Assembly (NCBI GenBank): GCA_023382975.1
Contig: JAHDXO010000016.1
Coordinates: 1-64,000 of the forward strand
DNA from: Pirellulaceae bacterium
GTDB taxonomy: Bacteria; Planctomycetota; Planctomycetia; Pirellulales; Pirellulaceae
Length of the DNA stretch: 64,000 bases
Direction of reading: 5' to 3'
The position numbers and the translations under genes are program-made. The notes beneath the pieces were generated by a model. That model saw only the letters and a list, made by a program, of their open reading frames with translations. It had not been told where the DNA came from and did no database searches. Below are positions 46,776-54,149 of the stretch, in pieces (the first letter of the stretch is position 1; the number at the start of each line of letters is the position of its first letter).

Positions 46776-47085
46776 TCGATATTAGTAACCCGATTTGTCC
46801 ATAGAGATTGTGGTTGTAATGACGCCCCATCTTCGCGGTTTTCCCGCAAATCATCAACCCATCGCGTGGGTTCGTGCCTTGAGTGGGCAGGTCGGCTTCC
46901 CAGACCTTCCAATTACCGCACACCATGCTTTCGTCAAAGTCACCGTATTCGCGAAAGTTGATTTAACACTAAAGACCGCTACAAGCGATACCGATAAAGA
47001 CGCAACGTGAGACCTTCTTTTTCAGCGCGCGGGTCCGTTTGCGCTGTGGATACGGCGAACATCAATATCCAACGGGACGCCCGAT
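46776..47085. other. 310-base divergent gap upstream of metH and the membrane-protein gene
   Basis: It is richer in A/T than its surroundings. The metH-proximal half (46835-46907) contains hairpins described separately. The other half has no recognised gene or motif; promoters for both divergent genes must lie here. Confidence 0.5.
46835..46907 (-). promoter_or_regulatory. Structured metH leader, possible cobalamin- or SAM-related riboswitch
   Basis: In the metH direction three hairpins follow each other: AGGTC-N9-GACCT (46907-46889), AACCCA-CGCGA-TGGGTT (46872-46856) and GCGG-GAAAA-CCGC (46847-46835). The first contains GGGAAGCCGACCTGCC, which resembles the 3' B12 box (GGA-ACCTGCC) of cobalamin riboswitches. 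The other conserved cobalamin core segments were not found, so this may be a variant, a different riboswitch, or coincidence. The position, 60 to 130 bases before metH, is right for a leader. Confidence 0.35.
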
Positions 47086-48219
47086 ATGACGATTGCGAAC
47101 AGTTCCCCGACCAATGCGGCGCGACGCCGAGGTGAGAAAGCCGATGCGGATTCGTCAAGCCAAGCGGGATCGGATCAAATCATCGTCTTGATTCGACTGC
47201 CCAACTTGTCGAGCGAGCCAAGCTCGGTTCAACACGCGGTAGACAAACCGGTCCTCGCGCCGCCTGCTGCGCCGACCGCAGCAGCGACCGTTCCACAACC
47301 TCCGGTGCTAGCAGCGGCCGATTCTTCTCGCGAGACCAAAGCCAGCGTCGAATCGCCAACCCAGCCGCTGATTGTGAGCATGACGAAGCTGGCAAACGGA
47401 ACCAAGCAGTATTTGACCCGGATGCGGATTCCCAAGCAGGCTTGGAAAACGGGCAGCGTCGTGTTGGTGCTGGCGTTGATCTTGTTCGCTCTCTTGGCCC
47501 TGCGCGGCGGGAATGGTCGAAGCCCCGCCGGCAGCAACGATCTGGCGGCCGGCGCTTCGCCGGAACTTGAGTTCCCCGAAGTCCCACCGCCCGGCTTGCC
47601 GACAATTCCAGGGACATCCAGGCATGCGAAACCGCCCGTCGAACCGGCGGCGAGAACCGCAGCCGTGCCGGCGAAGCAGACCGGCGAGGTTCCGCCTTTG
47701 CCCGAGCGCGGTGCGCCCGAGCCGAATGCGCCCGCGTCCGCCCCCAAGGCGCCGCAGTTGGAACCGATGGTGCCTCAGGACGATTCGAAGGAAGACCGGA
47801 ATGACCAGCCCGCGACGCCACCCGATGCGGCGCTTCCGTTGAGTGGTCCTGGTGCGGAGGCGACCGCTCCCGCCGAACCAGCGTCCACTGCTGCGGAAAC
47901 AACTTCGCGAGACTCCGTGTACGGCAACTCTGCGGCACCGGCCGACACCGCGACGCCGCCGAGCGCCGAGCGACCGGTGGAAGGCCTGACTAACTGGCCT
48001 CCGGACGGATCGCCTGCGAACTCGGTGCAGCCGAACTACCCGGCGACGGAGCCGTCGACGTACCAGTATCCGTCGCGTTACGAGCAACTGTTCGCGGGCG
48101 CGCCGCAAGGTCCGGACGCTCAGAACCAAACTTCGTCAAACGATCAATCCAGCATCTATGGCTGGCAGCCGAACACGGCTCGACTGCAGCCTCGGATCGA
48201 GCCACCTCCGATTCGGTAG
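47086..48219 (+). CDS. Proline/alanine-rich membrane-anchored protein
   Basis: 377 aa. A soluble N-terminus of about 125 residues (with LIRLPNLSSEP) is followed by one strong membrane segment near residues 126-146 (SVVLVLALILFALLALRGG) and a long Pro/Ala/Glu-rich, disordered tail ending in QPRIEPPPIR. No domain was recognised. It is the first of three plus-strand genes with ATPases, and may bridge the membrane like the chain-length or scaffold proteins of exopolysaccharide systems. The function is inferred from neighbours only. Confidence 0.7.
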   Translation: MTIANSSPTNAARRRGEKADADSSSQAGSDQIIVLIRLPNLSSEPSSVQHAVDKPVLAPPAAPTAAATVPQPPVLAAADSSRETKASVESPTQPLIVSMTKLANGTKQYLTRMRIPKQAWKTGSVVLVLALILFALLALRGGNGRSPAGSNDLAAGASPELEFPEVPPPGLPTIPGTSRHAKPPVEPAARTAAVPAKQTGEVPPLPERGAPEPNAPASAPKAPQLEPMVPQDDSKEDRNDQPATPPDAALPLSGPGAEATAPAEPASTAAETTSRDSVYGNSAAPADTATPPSAERPVEGLTNWPPDGSPANSVQPNYPATEPSTYQYPSRYEQLFAGAPQGPDAQNQTSSNDQSSIYGWQPNTARLQPRIEPPPIR

Positions 48220-48285
48220 CCGGAGTGGATTCATCGGACATCAACAGCGGGAAGATCTCCCGGAACGCAACGGTCGGAGTCAACC

Positions 48286-49473
48286 ATGAGCGCGCTCGAC
48301 AAAGCCTTTTTGAGAGCCTATACCAAGCAGTCGGCTGCACCGGCCTATCCGCTCGATCCGCCGGCCAAGGGCTTGCCGCCCGGAGCCTACCTAGAGGATG
48401 CGGACACCGGTTCGCCGATGCTGGTGACGCAACCCTATTCGGACGATACGTACCATCGCTTCGACGCCGCGCACCGATCCGCCGAAACGGCCGTCGGCCG
48501 GTCGCACCTCGCGTTTCCCGGCCCGGCGGAGTACGCCGATCCGGCGATTGTCGGTGCGTATTACGATCCGACGGCCCAGGCTCTGCTGTCCGGGAGTCCT
48601 TCATCCGCGGAGATCGCCGCGGAGGTCTCGGAAGTGCCGATTGAGGAACCGGCCGCGGAGCCCGCGGCGGCGCTCGATCACCCCGGGCCGCTGCGATCGG
48701 CGACTATCGGCAAGAACCCGCCAGCCGCGCCGAAGGCGGACGAAACCCGACCGCCCGCGCCGCTCAAGTTGCCCTCGGTGTTTCTCGCGCCCGAAGAGTT
48801 CGACGAACCGGCGGCATTCACGCCCGACTGGGAGGTGGACCGGTTCGCTTGGCCCGAGCTTTGCGAGCGTTTGCTGGATGCCGAAAGCCGCTATTTTCAC
48901 CATGTGGGCGAGCGGCTGAAGGCGGCCACGGACGAATCGCATCAGGTGGTCATGGTGTCCGGCTGCCGGCGTGGCGAGGGCCGAACGACGCTGGCGCTGT
49001 GCTTGGCGCGCAGTGCCGCCGCGGCGGGCGTCGACGTCGCCTTGGTCGATGCCGACTGGCAGAATCCGCAGCTCGGCAGCCGTCTGGGCATGGAAACGCC
49101 TTGCGGATGGACCGAGGTGCTGGCGGGCAAAGCACCTTTGAACGAAGCGGCGGTCGCGTCGGTCGAAGATCGATTGACCTTGTTCCCGCTGAAGTCACCG
49201 GGCGAGCCGCCAATTCAAGACGGCCCGCGCCGGCTGAGCCAGATCGTGACCAAGATCTCGGCTCACTTCCCGCTGGTCATCATGGACACCGGGCCGCTGG
49301 GCGGCGAGGACCATCCGCTGTTCGCCGACGGGGACGAATGTCCGGTCGATGCTGCGATCGTCGTGCGCGATCTCCGCTTCACGACCGAGAAGAAGGCGTT
49401 GGCCACCGCCGGTCGGCTGCAGCAGAGTGGCATTGCCGCCGTCGGCATCGCCGAGAATTTCGAATCGCGCTAA
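48286..49473 (+). CDS. CpsD/CapB-like P-loop ATPase with arginine in the Walker A motif
   Basis: 395 aa, with GGAGT six bases before the start. Residues 1-200 are disordered and Pro/Ala-rich; residues about 205-395 form a MinD/CpsD-type ATPase. Motifs: GCRRGEGRTTLA (Walker A, with Arg where Lys is expected), VALVDADWQNP (Walker A') and LVIMDTGPLGG (Walker B). No Tyr-rich tail is present, so it is unlikely to be a normal tyrosine autokinase. Related proteins control exopolysaccharide assembly. It is 66 bases downstream of the membrane protein gene and just upstream of an ExeA-like ATPase gene. Confidence 0.78.
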   Translation: MSALDKAFLRAYTKQSAAPAYPLDPPAKGLPPGAYLEDADTGSPMLVTQPYSDDTYHRFDAAHRSAETAVGRSHLAFPGPAEYADPAIVGAYYDPTAQALLSGSPSSAEIAAEVSEVPIEEPAAEPAAALDHPGPLRSATIGKNPPAAPKADETRPPAPLKLPSVFLAPEEFDEPAAFTPDWEVDRFAWPELCERLLDAESRYFHHVGERLKAATDESHQVVMVSGCRRGEGRTTLALCLARSAAAAGVDVALVDADWQNPQLGSRLGMETPCGWTEVLAGKAPLNEAAVASVEDRLTLFPLKSPGEPPIQDGPRRLSQIVTKISAHFPLVIMDTGPLGGEDHPLFADGDECPVDAAIVVRDLRFTTEKKALATAGRLQQSGIAAVGIAENFESR

Positions 49474-49509
49474 GGATTGCTCGAGAACAAAGCGTCAGAA
49501 AGCGAAGTG

Positions 49510-50334
49510 ATGTACACCAACTACTGGGGCCTCGACTGCCGGCCGTTCGACAAGCAGGACGATCCGCGTTTCTACTATCCCAGCGAGACGCATCAGGCGA
49601 CGCTGCTGAAACTGCACTACGCCATCGAGAACCGACAGGGAGCCGGCTTGCTGGCCGGCATGTCCGGGCTAGGCAAGACGTTGCTGGTCCGCTCGTTGTT
49701 CGAATCGCTGCCCGAAGAGTACCAGCCGCGGATCCATCTGCGGTTTCCTCAGTTGAATCCCGAGTCGCTGGTGTCGTACCTCGCGGCCGAATTGACGGGC
49801 GAGCGCAGCAGCGGACATTCGCTGGAGGTGCATCTGCAGCGCATCGAAACCGGCTTGGCCCACTGTGTCGATCAGGGGCAACATGCGTTGGTCGTCATCG
49901 ACGAGGCCCACCTGCTGTGCGGCACCGACACGATGGAGACGGTTCGGTTGTTGTTGAATTACGAGCCGGCCTGGACCGTGTTGCTGGTCGGCCAGACCGC
50001 GCTGTTGCCGGCCCTCGAACGGATGCCCGAATTGGAAGAGCGGCTGGGGGTCAAGTGCCTGCTGCGCCGCTTCACCGCCGATGAAACGGTCGCCTACGTC
50101 AGTCACCGGATGCACGCCGCCGGCGCGGCCGACGTCCATGCAATCTTCGAACCGCAGGCCTTGGAAGTCCTGCACCAGCGAGCCGACGGAGTTCCCCGGA
50201 AGATCAACCGCCTGGCCGACATGGCCTTGTTGATCGGTTTCGCCGAAGAACAGCGGACGATCACCGCCGACCGCATCGAAGCCGTGGCCGATGAACTGAC
50301 CACCATCGCCCCCGCCGCCAGACAGGCCGCGTAG
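49510..50334 (+). CDS. ExeA/GspA-like AAA ATPase
   Basis: 274 aa from the ATG at 49510 (MYTNYWGLDCRPF is the standard beginning of this family); a TTG 11 codons upstream is an alternative. Walker A AGMSGLGKT, Walker B LVVIDEAHLL and a C-terminal winged region (GVPRKINRLADMALL) are intact. Family members include GspA/ExeA, which assembles type II secretion multimers, and the PEP-CTERM/XrtA-associated ATPase. With the CpsD-like gene directly upstream, the latter kind of exopolysaccharide locus is the best comparison. No exosortase or glycosyltransferase is seen in the direct vicinity. Confidence 0.85.
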   Translation: MYTNYWGLDCRPFDKQDDPRFYYPSETHQATLLKLHYAIENRQGAGLLAGMSGLGKTLLVRSLFESLPEEYQPRIHLRFPQLNPESLVSYLAAELTGERSSGHSLEVHLQRIETGLAHCVDQGQHALVVIDEAHLLCGTDTMETVRLLLNYEPAWTVLLVGQTALLPALERMPELEERLGVKCLLRRFTADETVAYVSHRMHAAGAADVHAIFEPQALEVLHQRADGVPRKINRLADMALLIGFAEEQRTITADRIEAVADELTTIAPAARQAA

Positions 50335-50360
50335 GCATTTCTTCGGGCACGTCCCGTCGT

Positions 50361-50405
50361 CGCGGTGAAAGAATACGGCACCGCCAAGGCGCGAAGAGCG
50401 CGAAG
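50361..50405. repeat. Left copy of the repeat flanking the GxxExxY gene
   Basis: 45 bases (CGCGGTGAAAG...GCGCGAAG) that match 41 of 45 positions of the copy at 50868-50912, in the same orientation. It begins 27 bases after the stop of the ATPase gene. Confidence 0.75.
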
Positions 50406-50432
50406 CGAATTTCATGAGAAAGCAAGAGTGGC

Positions 50433-50822
50433 ATGAAGACCAAAGACGAATTGGAGGCGATCGGTCGGGAGTTGATAGATGCCATCGTGCATGTGCATCG
50501 GGCATTGGGTCCGGGGTTGCTGGAATCAGCGTACCAAGCGTGCCTCGATTACGAATTGCGTAAGCGTGGTTTGGCAGTGGAATGTGAAGTCTTGCAGCCC
50601 ATCAAGTATGACGGCATTCACATCGATGCCGGATATCGCATGGACATGCTGATCGAGGGAGAAGTCGTTGTCGAGAACAAGTCCGTCCAATCGCTGGCGC
50701 CGATCCACGAGGCACAATTGCTAACCTATCTGAAGCTCTCCGACCGCAGGCTGGGTTTCCTAGTCAACTGGAACGTCCCGCTGGTCAAGGACGGCATCAA
50801 ACGGATGGTCAACAAGCTATAG
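50433..50822 (+). CDS. GxxExxY protein, nuclease-fold family
   Basis: 129 aa. The family motif is present as GLLESAY, with HVHRALGPG before it and DMLIEGEVVVENKSV after it; the D...E-x-K pattern is that of a PD-(D/E)XK nuclease fold. The function of the family is not known. Such genes are often found as scattered single cassettes bordered by GAAGGCGCGAAG-type repeats, as here. Strong overall length match. It differs from its neighbours in its lower GC content by eye and in its flanking repeats, which suggests recent mobility or transfer. Confidence 0.85.
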   Translation: MKTKDELEAIGRELIDAIVHVHRALGPGLLESAYQACLDYELRKRGLAVECEVLQPIKYDGIHIDAGYRMDMLIEGEVVVENKSVQSLAPIHEAQLLTYLKLSDRRLGFLVNWNVPLVKDGIKRMVNKL

Positions 50823-50847
50823 ATCCACGGCCCCATCGCCAACCATC

Positions 50848-50912
50848 CTTCGCGTTCTTCGCGCCTTCGCGGTGAAAGATGACGGCACCGCCGAGGCGCA
50901 AAGAGCGCGAAG
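50848..50912. repeat. Right palindrome flanking the GxxExxY gene
   Basis: CTTCGCGTTCTTCGCGCC followed by TTCGCGGTG (50848-50874) pairs with CACCGCCGAGGCGC and its continuation to 50912 over about 27 bases with four mismatches, around an 11-base loop. The second half is the direct copy of the repeat left of the gene. Confidence 0.75.
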
Positions 50913-50940
50913 GGATCGTGCGGCGGACATTTGTCGGAGT

Positions 50941-51171
50941 TCAGGCATTGCTGTTGGCCGGCGCGACGATGATCTGGTTGACGCTCTCGTGATCGAAAAG
51001 GTGTGGCACTCCTCCGGGGCCCAGGAACACGGCGGCGCCGTCCCTCGTGATCAAAGCCCGCGCGTGATCGATTTCGATCTGCTCGCCCGTGTTCAGCTCG
51101 ACCGTGAACAATTGAAATGGTTTTCGCTCGATCAGGGCCGTGATGGTTTCTTGAAAGTGGTCAACGGTCAT
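50941..51171 (-). CDS. Small conserved-type hypothetical protein
   Basis: 76 aa. MTVDHFQETITALIERKPFQ, then LFTVELNTGEQIEIDHARAL and VPHLFDHESVNQIIVAP. It resembles a small protein type I associate with Planctomycetota, in which a helix is followed by a beta-barrel-like half; no function is known. No signal or membrane segment. The frame is intact and lies alone between a repeat and DUF6165. Confidence 0.6.
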   Translation of the reverse strand: MTVDHFQETITALIERKPFQLFTVELNTGEQIEIDHARALITRDGAAVFLGPGGVPHLFDHESVNQIIVAPANSNA

Positions 51172-51326
51172 ACGACATTTCCCCTGAAGAACACTCGGCT
51201 GCCTTCTGTGAATCAGCCGGCGAAGCTAGCAATCCGGCTGCCCGCAGCCTACGTTGATGATACCACGATGCGTTGGTCGTGTGGACGGCTCACATCCTTC
51301 TTCCAACTTCTCGTAGGGCTCCGGCC

Positions 51327-51725
51327 TCAGTATTCCGCGTAGGACTTCTCTTCGATCAACTGCGATCCGAGCAGTTCGTTGATCTCCCGTTTCAGGTCGG
51401 CGCGGCGGTCGTTGTTGTGGTAGACACCGCGAGCCAATTCGATGAACTTCGGGCCGAAGTCCCGGTTGCGTTCGCAATCGCGGATATCGTCTTCGATCTG
51501 CCAGATGGCTTCGTTGACGGCCTTCAGCCGGCTGGTCAGCGCGTCGAGATCGGCCGAGGGCCAGATCGCACCGTCTCTCGCTCGCGTCAACACGGCCAAC
51601 TCGCGTTGCACGTTGCCGAGTTTCCCTGCGTCGCGGATCCGGGCCGCCTTGATTTCCAGGATCGTGATCTTGTCGATCAGTTCGCCGGGCGAGATGTCAA
51701 CTTGAATCGTGGGCGTGGTACTCAT
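51327..51725 (-). CDS. DUF6165 family protein
   Basis: 132 aa. The sequence VDISPGELIDKITILEIKAA, then VNEAIWQIEDDIRDCERNRD and FIELARGVYHNNDRRADLKR is typical of DUF6165 and is mostly helical. The function is unknown; members are often beside glycan-related genes. It starts seven bases after the stop of the TPR/FkbM gene, so it is the last gene of that operon. Confidence 0.82.
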   Translation of the reverse strand: MSTTPTIQVDISPGELIDKITILEIKAARIRDAGKLGNVQRELAVLTRARDGAIWPSADLDALTSRLKAVNEAIWQIEDDIRDCERNRDFGPKFIELARGVYHNNDRRADLKREINELLGSQLIEEKSYAEY

Positions 51726-51731
51726 GGCTTC

Positions 51732-53951
51732 TCATCCGGGCGGCGACGGGGTGGGAAGCTGCCAATTGCTGTGCGGGCCTTCGACGCGGCGCAGGCCTTC
51801 GATCGACGCGCGGATCGACCGGTGGACGCCCAGCATGTTCGCGGACACGATGTTCGAGAATTCGTTCTGGCCGTTGCGAAAATGATTGCGCGGATTGAAC
51901 AGCGGCGGCAGATGCCAGTACAGGTCGTAGTCGAGCGATTGCAGATACTCGATCAGCGCCGCCGACGAGGCTTCGCGATCGTTTTCGACGTACAGCAGCG
52001 GACGGTGCCGGCGCAGCGTCTGCTCGGCGCCGCGCAGGACACCCAGTTCCATCCCCTCGACATCGACCTTCAGAAAATGGCAGGCGGGCAGATCCAGACT
52101 GTCCAAGGTAATGACCGGGACCGGCTCGCCCGCATCGTCGCCGCGCAGTTCCACGCCGCCGAAGTTGTTTTCCCGGTGGTAGTCGACTGGCGGCACTCGC
52201 AGTTGGCCGGGCCGGTCCCCCAGCGCCATCTCTCGGCAGACCACGTTCAGACATCCGTTCAGGGCCAGATTGCCGCACAGGATTTGGAAGACGACTCGCT
52301 GTGGCTCGAAGGCATACACGCGGCCCGCCGGACCGACCAGTTGCGACAGCACCAAGGTGTGCGCGCCGATGTTCGCGCCGGCCTCGACCACCACGTGGCC
52401 CGGCCGGACCATTTGGCGGAGCAGATCGCATTCCCCCTCGGAAAACTCGCCGTACCGTTCCAGCGACCGGCCGATGTAGCGGTCGTGCCGATTGTAGATC
52501 ATCAGCCCGAGTCGCGTGCGGGTCAGGCGGTTCGGCCCGCAATCGGCCATCCGAAACTCGGCGAACTCCTTCAGGCGAACGGGCGGCTTGTCGGCGACAA
52601 GGCGTTCGGCCATCCGCTCGAACACGCTGGTCCAATCGGCGCCCGCTTGCTGGCGGAACAACCTCGCGGTGGGATACCAGGGTGTGTCTTCGCGATCCAG
52701 CAGCCACGGCCAGTGCGGGACATTGGACAGCGCCAGCCAGAGCGGCACGCCCAACGCGCCGGTGACGTGCGCCACCGCCGTGTCGGGCGAGATGACCAGA
52801 TCCAGGTTCTTCAGCACCGCGGCCGTCTCGACGAACGCGCCGGTGGTGCGGTCCAGTTGCTGCCCCAGCGGCACGACGTCCAACCGGCCCGCCAGCGTGT
52901 CGAGTTGTTCCACACCGGCGTCCCGCTGCAAGCTGAACAGTTGGATTCCGTGCAGCCGGCCCAGCGGCTCGAGCGCGGCCAGCGGAAAGCTGCGCATCCG
53001 GTCCGCCGGATACTTGGGATTTCCCTGCCAGGCGATACCGACTTTCAGTCCGCCGTAGACGCTCAGCCGCTGACGCCACTGCTCGACCAGATCCGGCCGG
53101 GCCGACAAGTAGGGAACTTGGCCGGGCGTGCCTTGCAGATCCTCGCCCAAGACTCCGGGGACGTCCAGCAACGGGCAGAACACGTCGAAGTCGGGCGGCG
53201 GTTCGTCCATCGCCACCAACGCGTCGATCCCGGAACAATCTGCCAGCAACTCGAGCAACGGACGATGACAGGCCACAATCACCCGGCACGCGTACCGCTG
53301 TTTCAACACCCCAGCGTAGCGGATGAAATGGACGGTATCGCCCAGCCCCTGCTCGGCGACCAGCAGGATGGTCTTGCCGTCCAGCGATCCTCCGTCCCAC
53401 TCGGGCCGGTCGTACTTGGGGGGCGTCAGATCCTTGGTCCGCCAGCGCCAGCGGTATTCGCGCCAGCCCTCGGCGAAGCGGCCCTGCAACAACATGATCA
53501 CGCCCAGGTTCTTGTGAGTCTCCGCATCGTCGGGCGCCAATTGCAGGGCTTGCCCGTAGCTCGCCAATGCCTCGTCCAGTCGTCCCTCCCAGACCAGGGC
53601 CGTGCCTTTGTTCTTGTGCGCGTTGACGTAGTCCGGCTGTTGCCGCAAAGCCTCGTCGAAACACGCCAGCGCCTCGGTCAGCCGTTTCTGCATCCTGAGC
53701 GTATTGCCCAGGTTGTTGTACGCGATGGGAAAACGCGGCTGGATCTGGATCGCCCGTTGATACGCCGCCACCGCTTCGTCCAAGCGGTCCTGATCGTAGC
53801 AAGCGATGCCCAAGTAGCACCAAGCGTTTGCATTATTTGGATCCGCCCGCAGCACCGTGCGGTACATCTGCTCCGCCGCGGCGAAATTGCCCGACTGGTG
53901 GATCTGCCATCCCTGCTGCAATACTTCGGCTGCCGTTGCCATAAGCTCCAT
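51732..53951 (-). CDS. Three-part protein: TPR repeats, glycosyltransferase-like region and FkbM methyltransferase
   Basis: 739 aa; a second ATG at 53942 with GGAG before it is also plausible. Residues about 1-165 form four or more TPR units (AEQMYRTVLRADPNNANAWC, YQRAIQIQPRFPIAYNNLGN). Residues 195-475 resemble the glycosyltransferase part of TPR-type O-GlcNAc transferases or GT9 (LVAEQGLGDTVHFIRY, VGIAWQGNP, ISPDTAVAHVTGALG). Residues 490-735 form an FkbM-type methyltransferase (VVVEAGANIGAHTLVLSQL, FLKVDVEGMELGVLRGAE). A glycan is likely transferred and O-methylated by one chain. DUF6165 follows directly. It has no signal peptide, so it is cytoplasmic. Confidence 0.82.
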   Translation of the reverse strand: MELMATAAEVLQQGWQIHQSGNFAAAEQMYRTVLRADPNNANAWCYLGIACYDQDRLDEAVAAYQRAIQIQPRFPIAYNNLGNTLRMQKRLTEALACFDEALRQQPDYVNAHKNKGTALVWEGRLDEALASYGQALQLAPDDAETHKNLGVIMLLQGRFAEGWREYRWRWRTKDLTPPKYDRPEWDGGSLDGKTILLVAEQGLGDTVHFIRYAGVLKQRYACRVIVACHRPLLELLADCSGIDALVAMDEPPPDFDVFCPLLDVPGVLGEDLQGTPGQVPYLSARPDLVEQWRQRLSVYGGLKVGIAWQGNPKYPADRMRSFPLAALEPLGRLHGIQLFSLQRDAGVEQLDTLAGRLDVVPLGQQLDRTTGAFVETAAVLKNLDLVISPDTAVAHVTGALGVPLWLALSNVPHWPWLLDREDTPWYPTARLFRQQAGADWTSVFERMAERLVADKPPVRLKEFAEFRMADCGPNRLTRTRLGLMIYNRHDRYIGRSLERYGEFSEGECDLLRQMVRPGHVVVEAGANIGAHTLVLSQLVGPAGRVYAFEPQRVVFQILCGNLALNGCLNVVCREMALGDRPGQLRVPPVDYHRENNFGGVELRGDDAGEPVPVITLDSLDLPACHFLKVDVEGMELGVLRGAEQTLRRHRPLLYVENDREASSAALIEYLQSLDYDLYWHLPPLFNPRNHFRNGQNEFSNIVSANMLGVHRSIRASIEGLRRVEGPHSNWQLPTPSPPG

Positions 53952-53983
53952 CCAACTGCTGATCCAACACCCACGTTTAACGA

Positions 53984-54043
53984 CAAGCCGAAGGCGACGG
54001 AGCCCTGACCGATGTCACTCGGTCCGCGATCGTCTTCGGCTTG
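53984..54043. repeat. Nested inverted repeat
   Basis: Outer arms CAAGCCGAAG (53984-53993) and CTTCGGCTTG (54034-54043) pair perfectly; inside, GACCGA-N6-TCGGTC (54007-54024) forms a second stem. It lies between the start of the TPR/FkbM gene and the stop of the M20 peptidase gene, so it may terminate the peptidase transcript. The form fits a REP-like repeat. Confidence 0.65.
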
Positions 54044-54149
54044 TTGCTGAACGAGTCAGGAAAAAATGGGGAAATGATTTCGAGACCGTCGCCAACGAGA
54101 TCAATCTGGTCCGAGTTTATGCCACCGGACGCAGGCCGACAAGCCGCTA

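Noticed and set aside
46776..47085. Standard cobalamin, SAM or SAH riboswitch
   Set aside because: Only a B12-box-like segment is present; the other conserved core elements of these classes could not be found by eye, so no class is named.
51273..54008. 911-codon open frame on the plus strand
   Set aside because: Antisense to the TPR/FkbM and DUF6165 genes; no motif or start signal.
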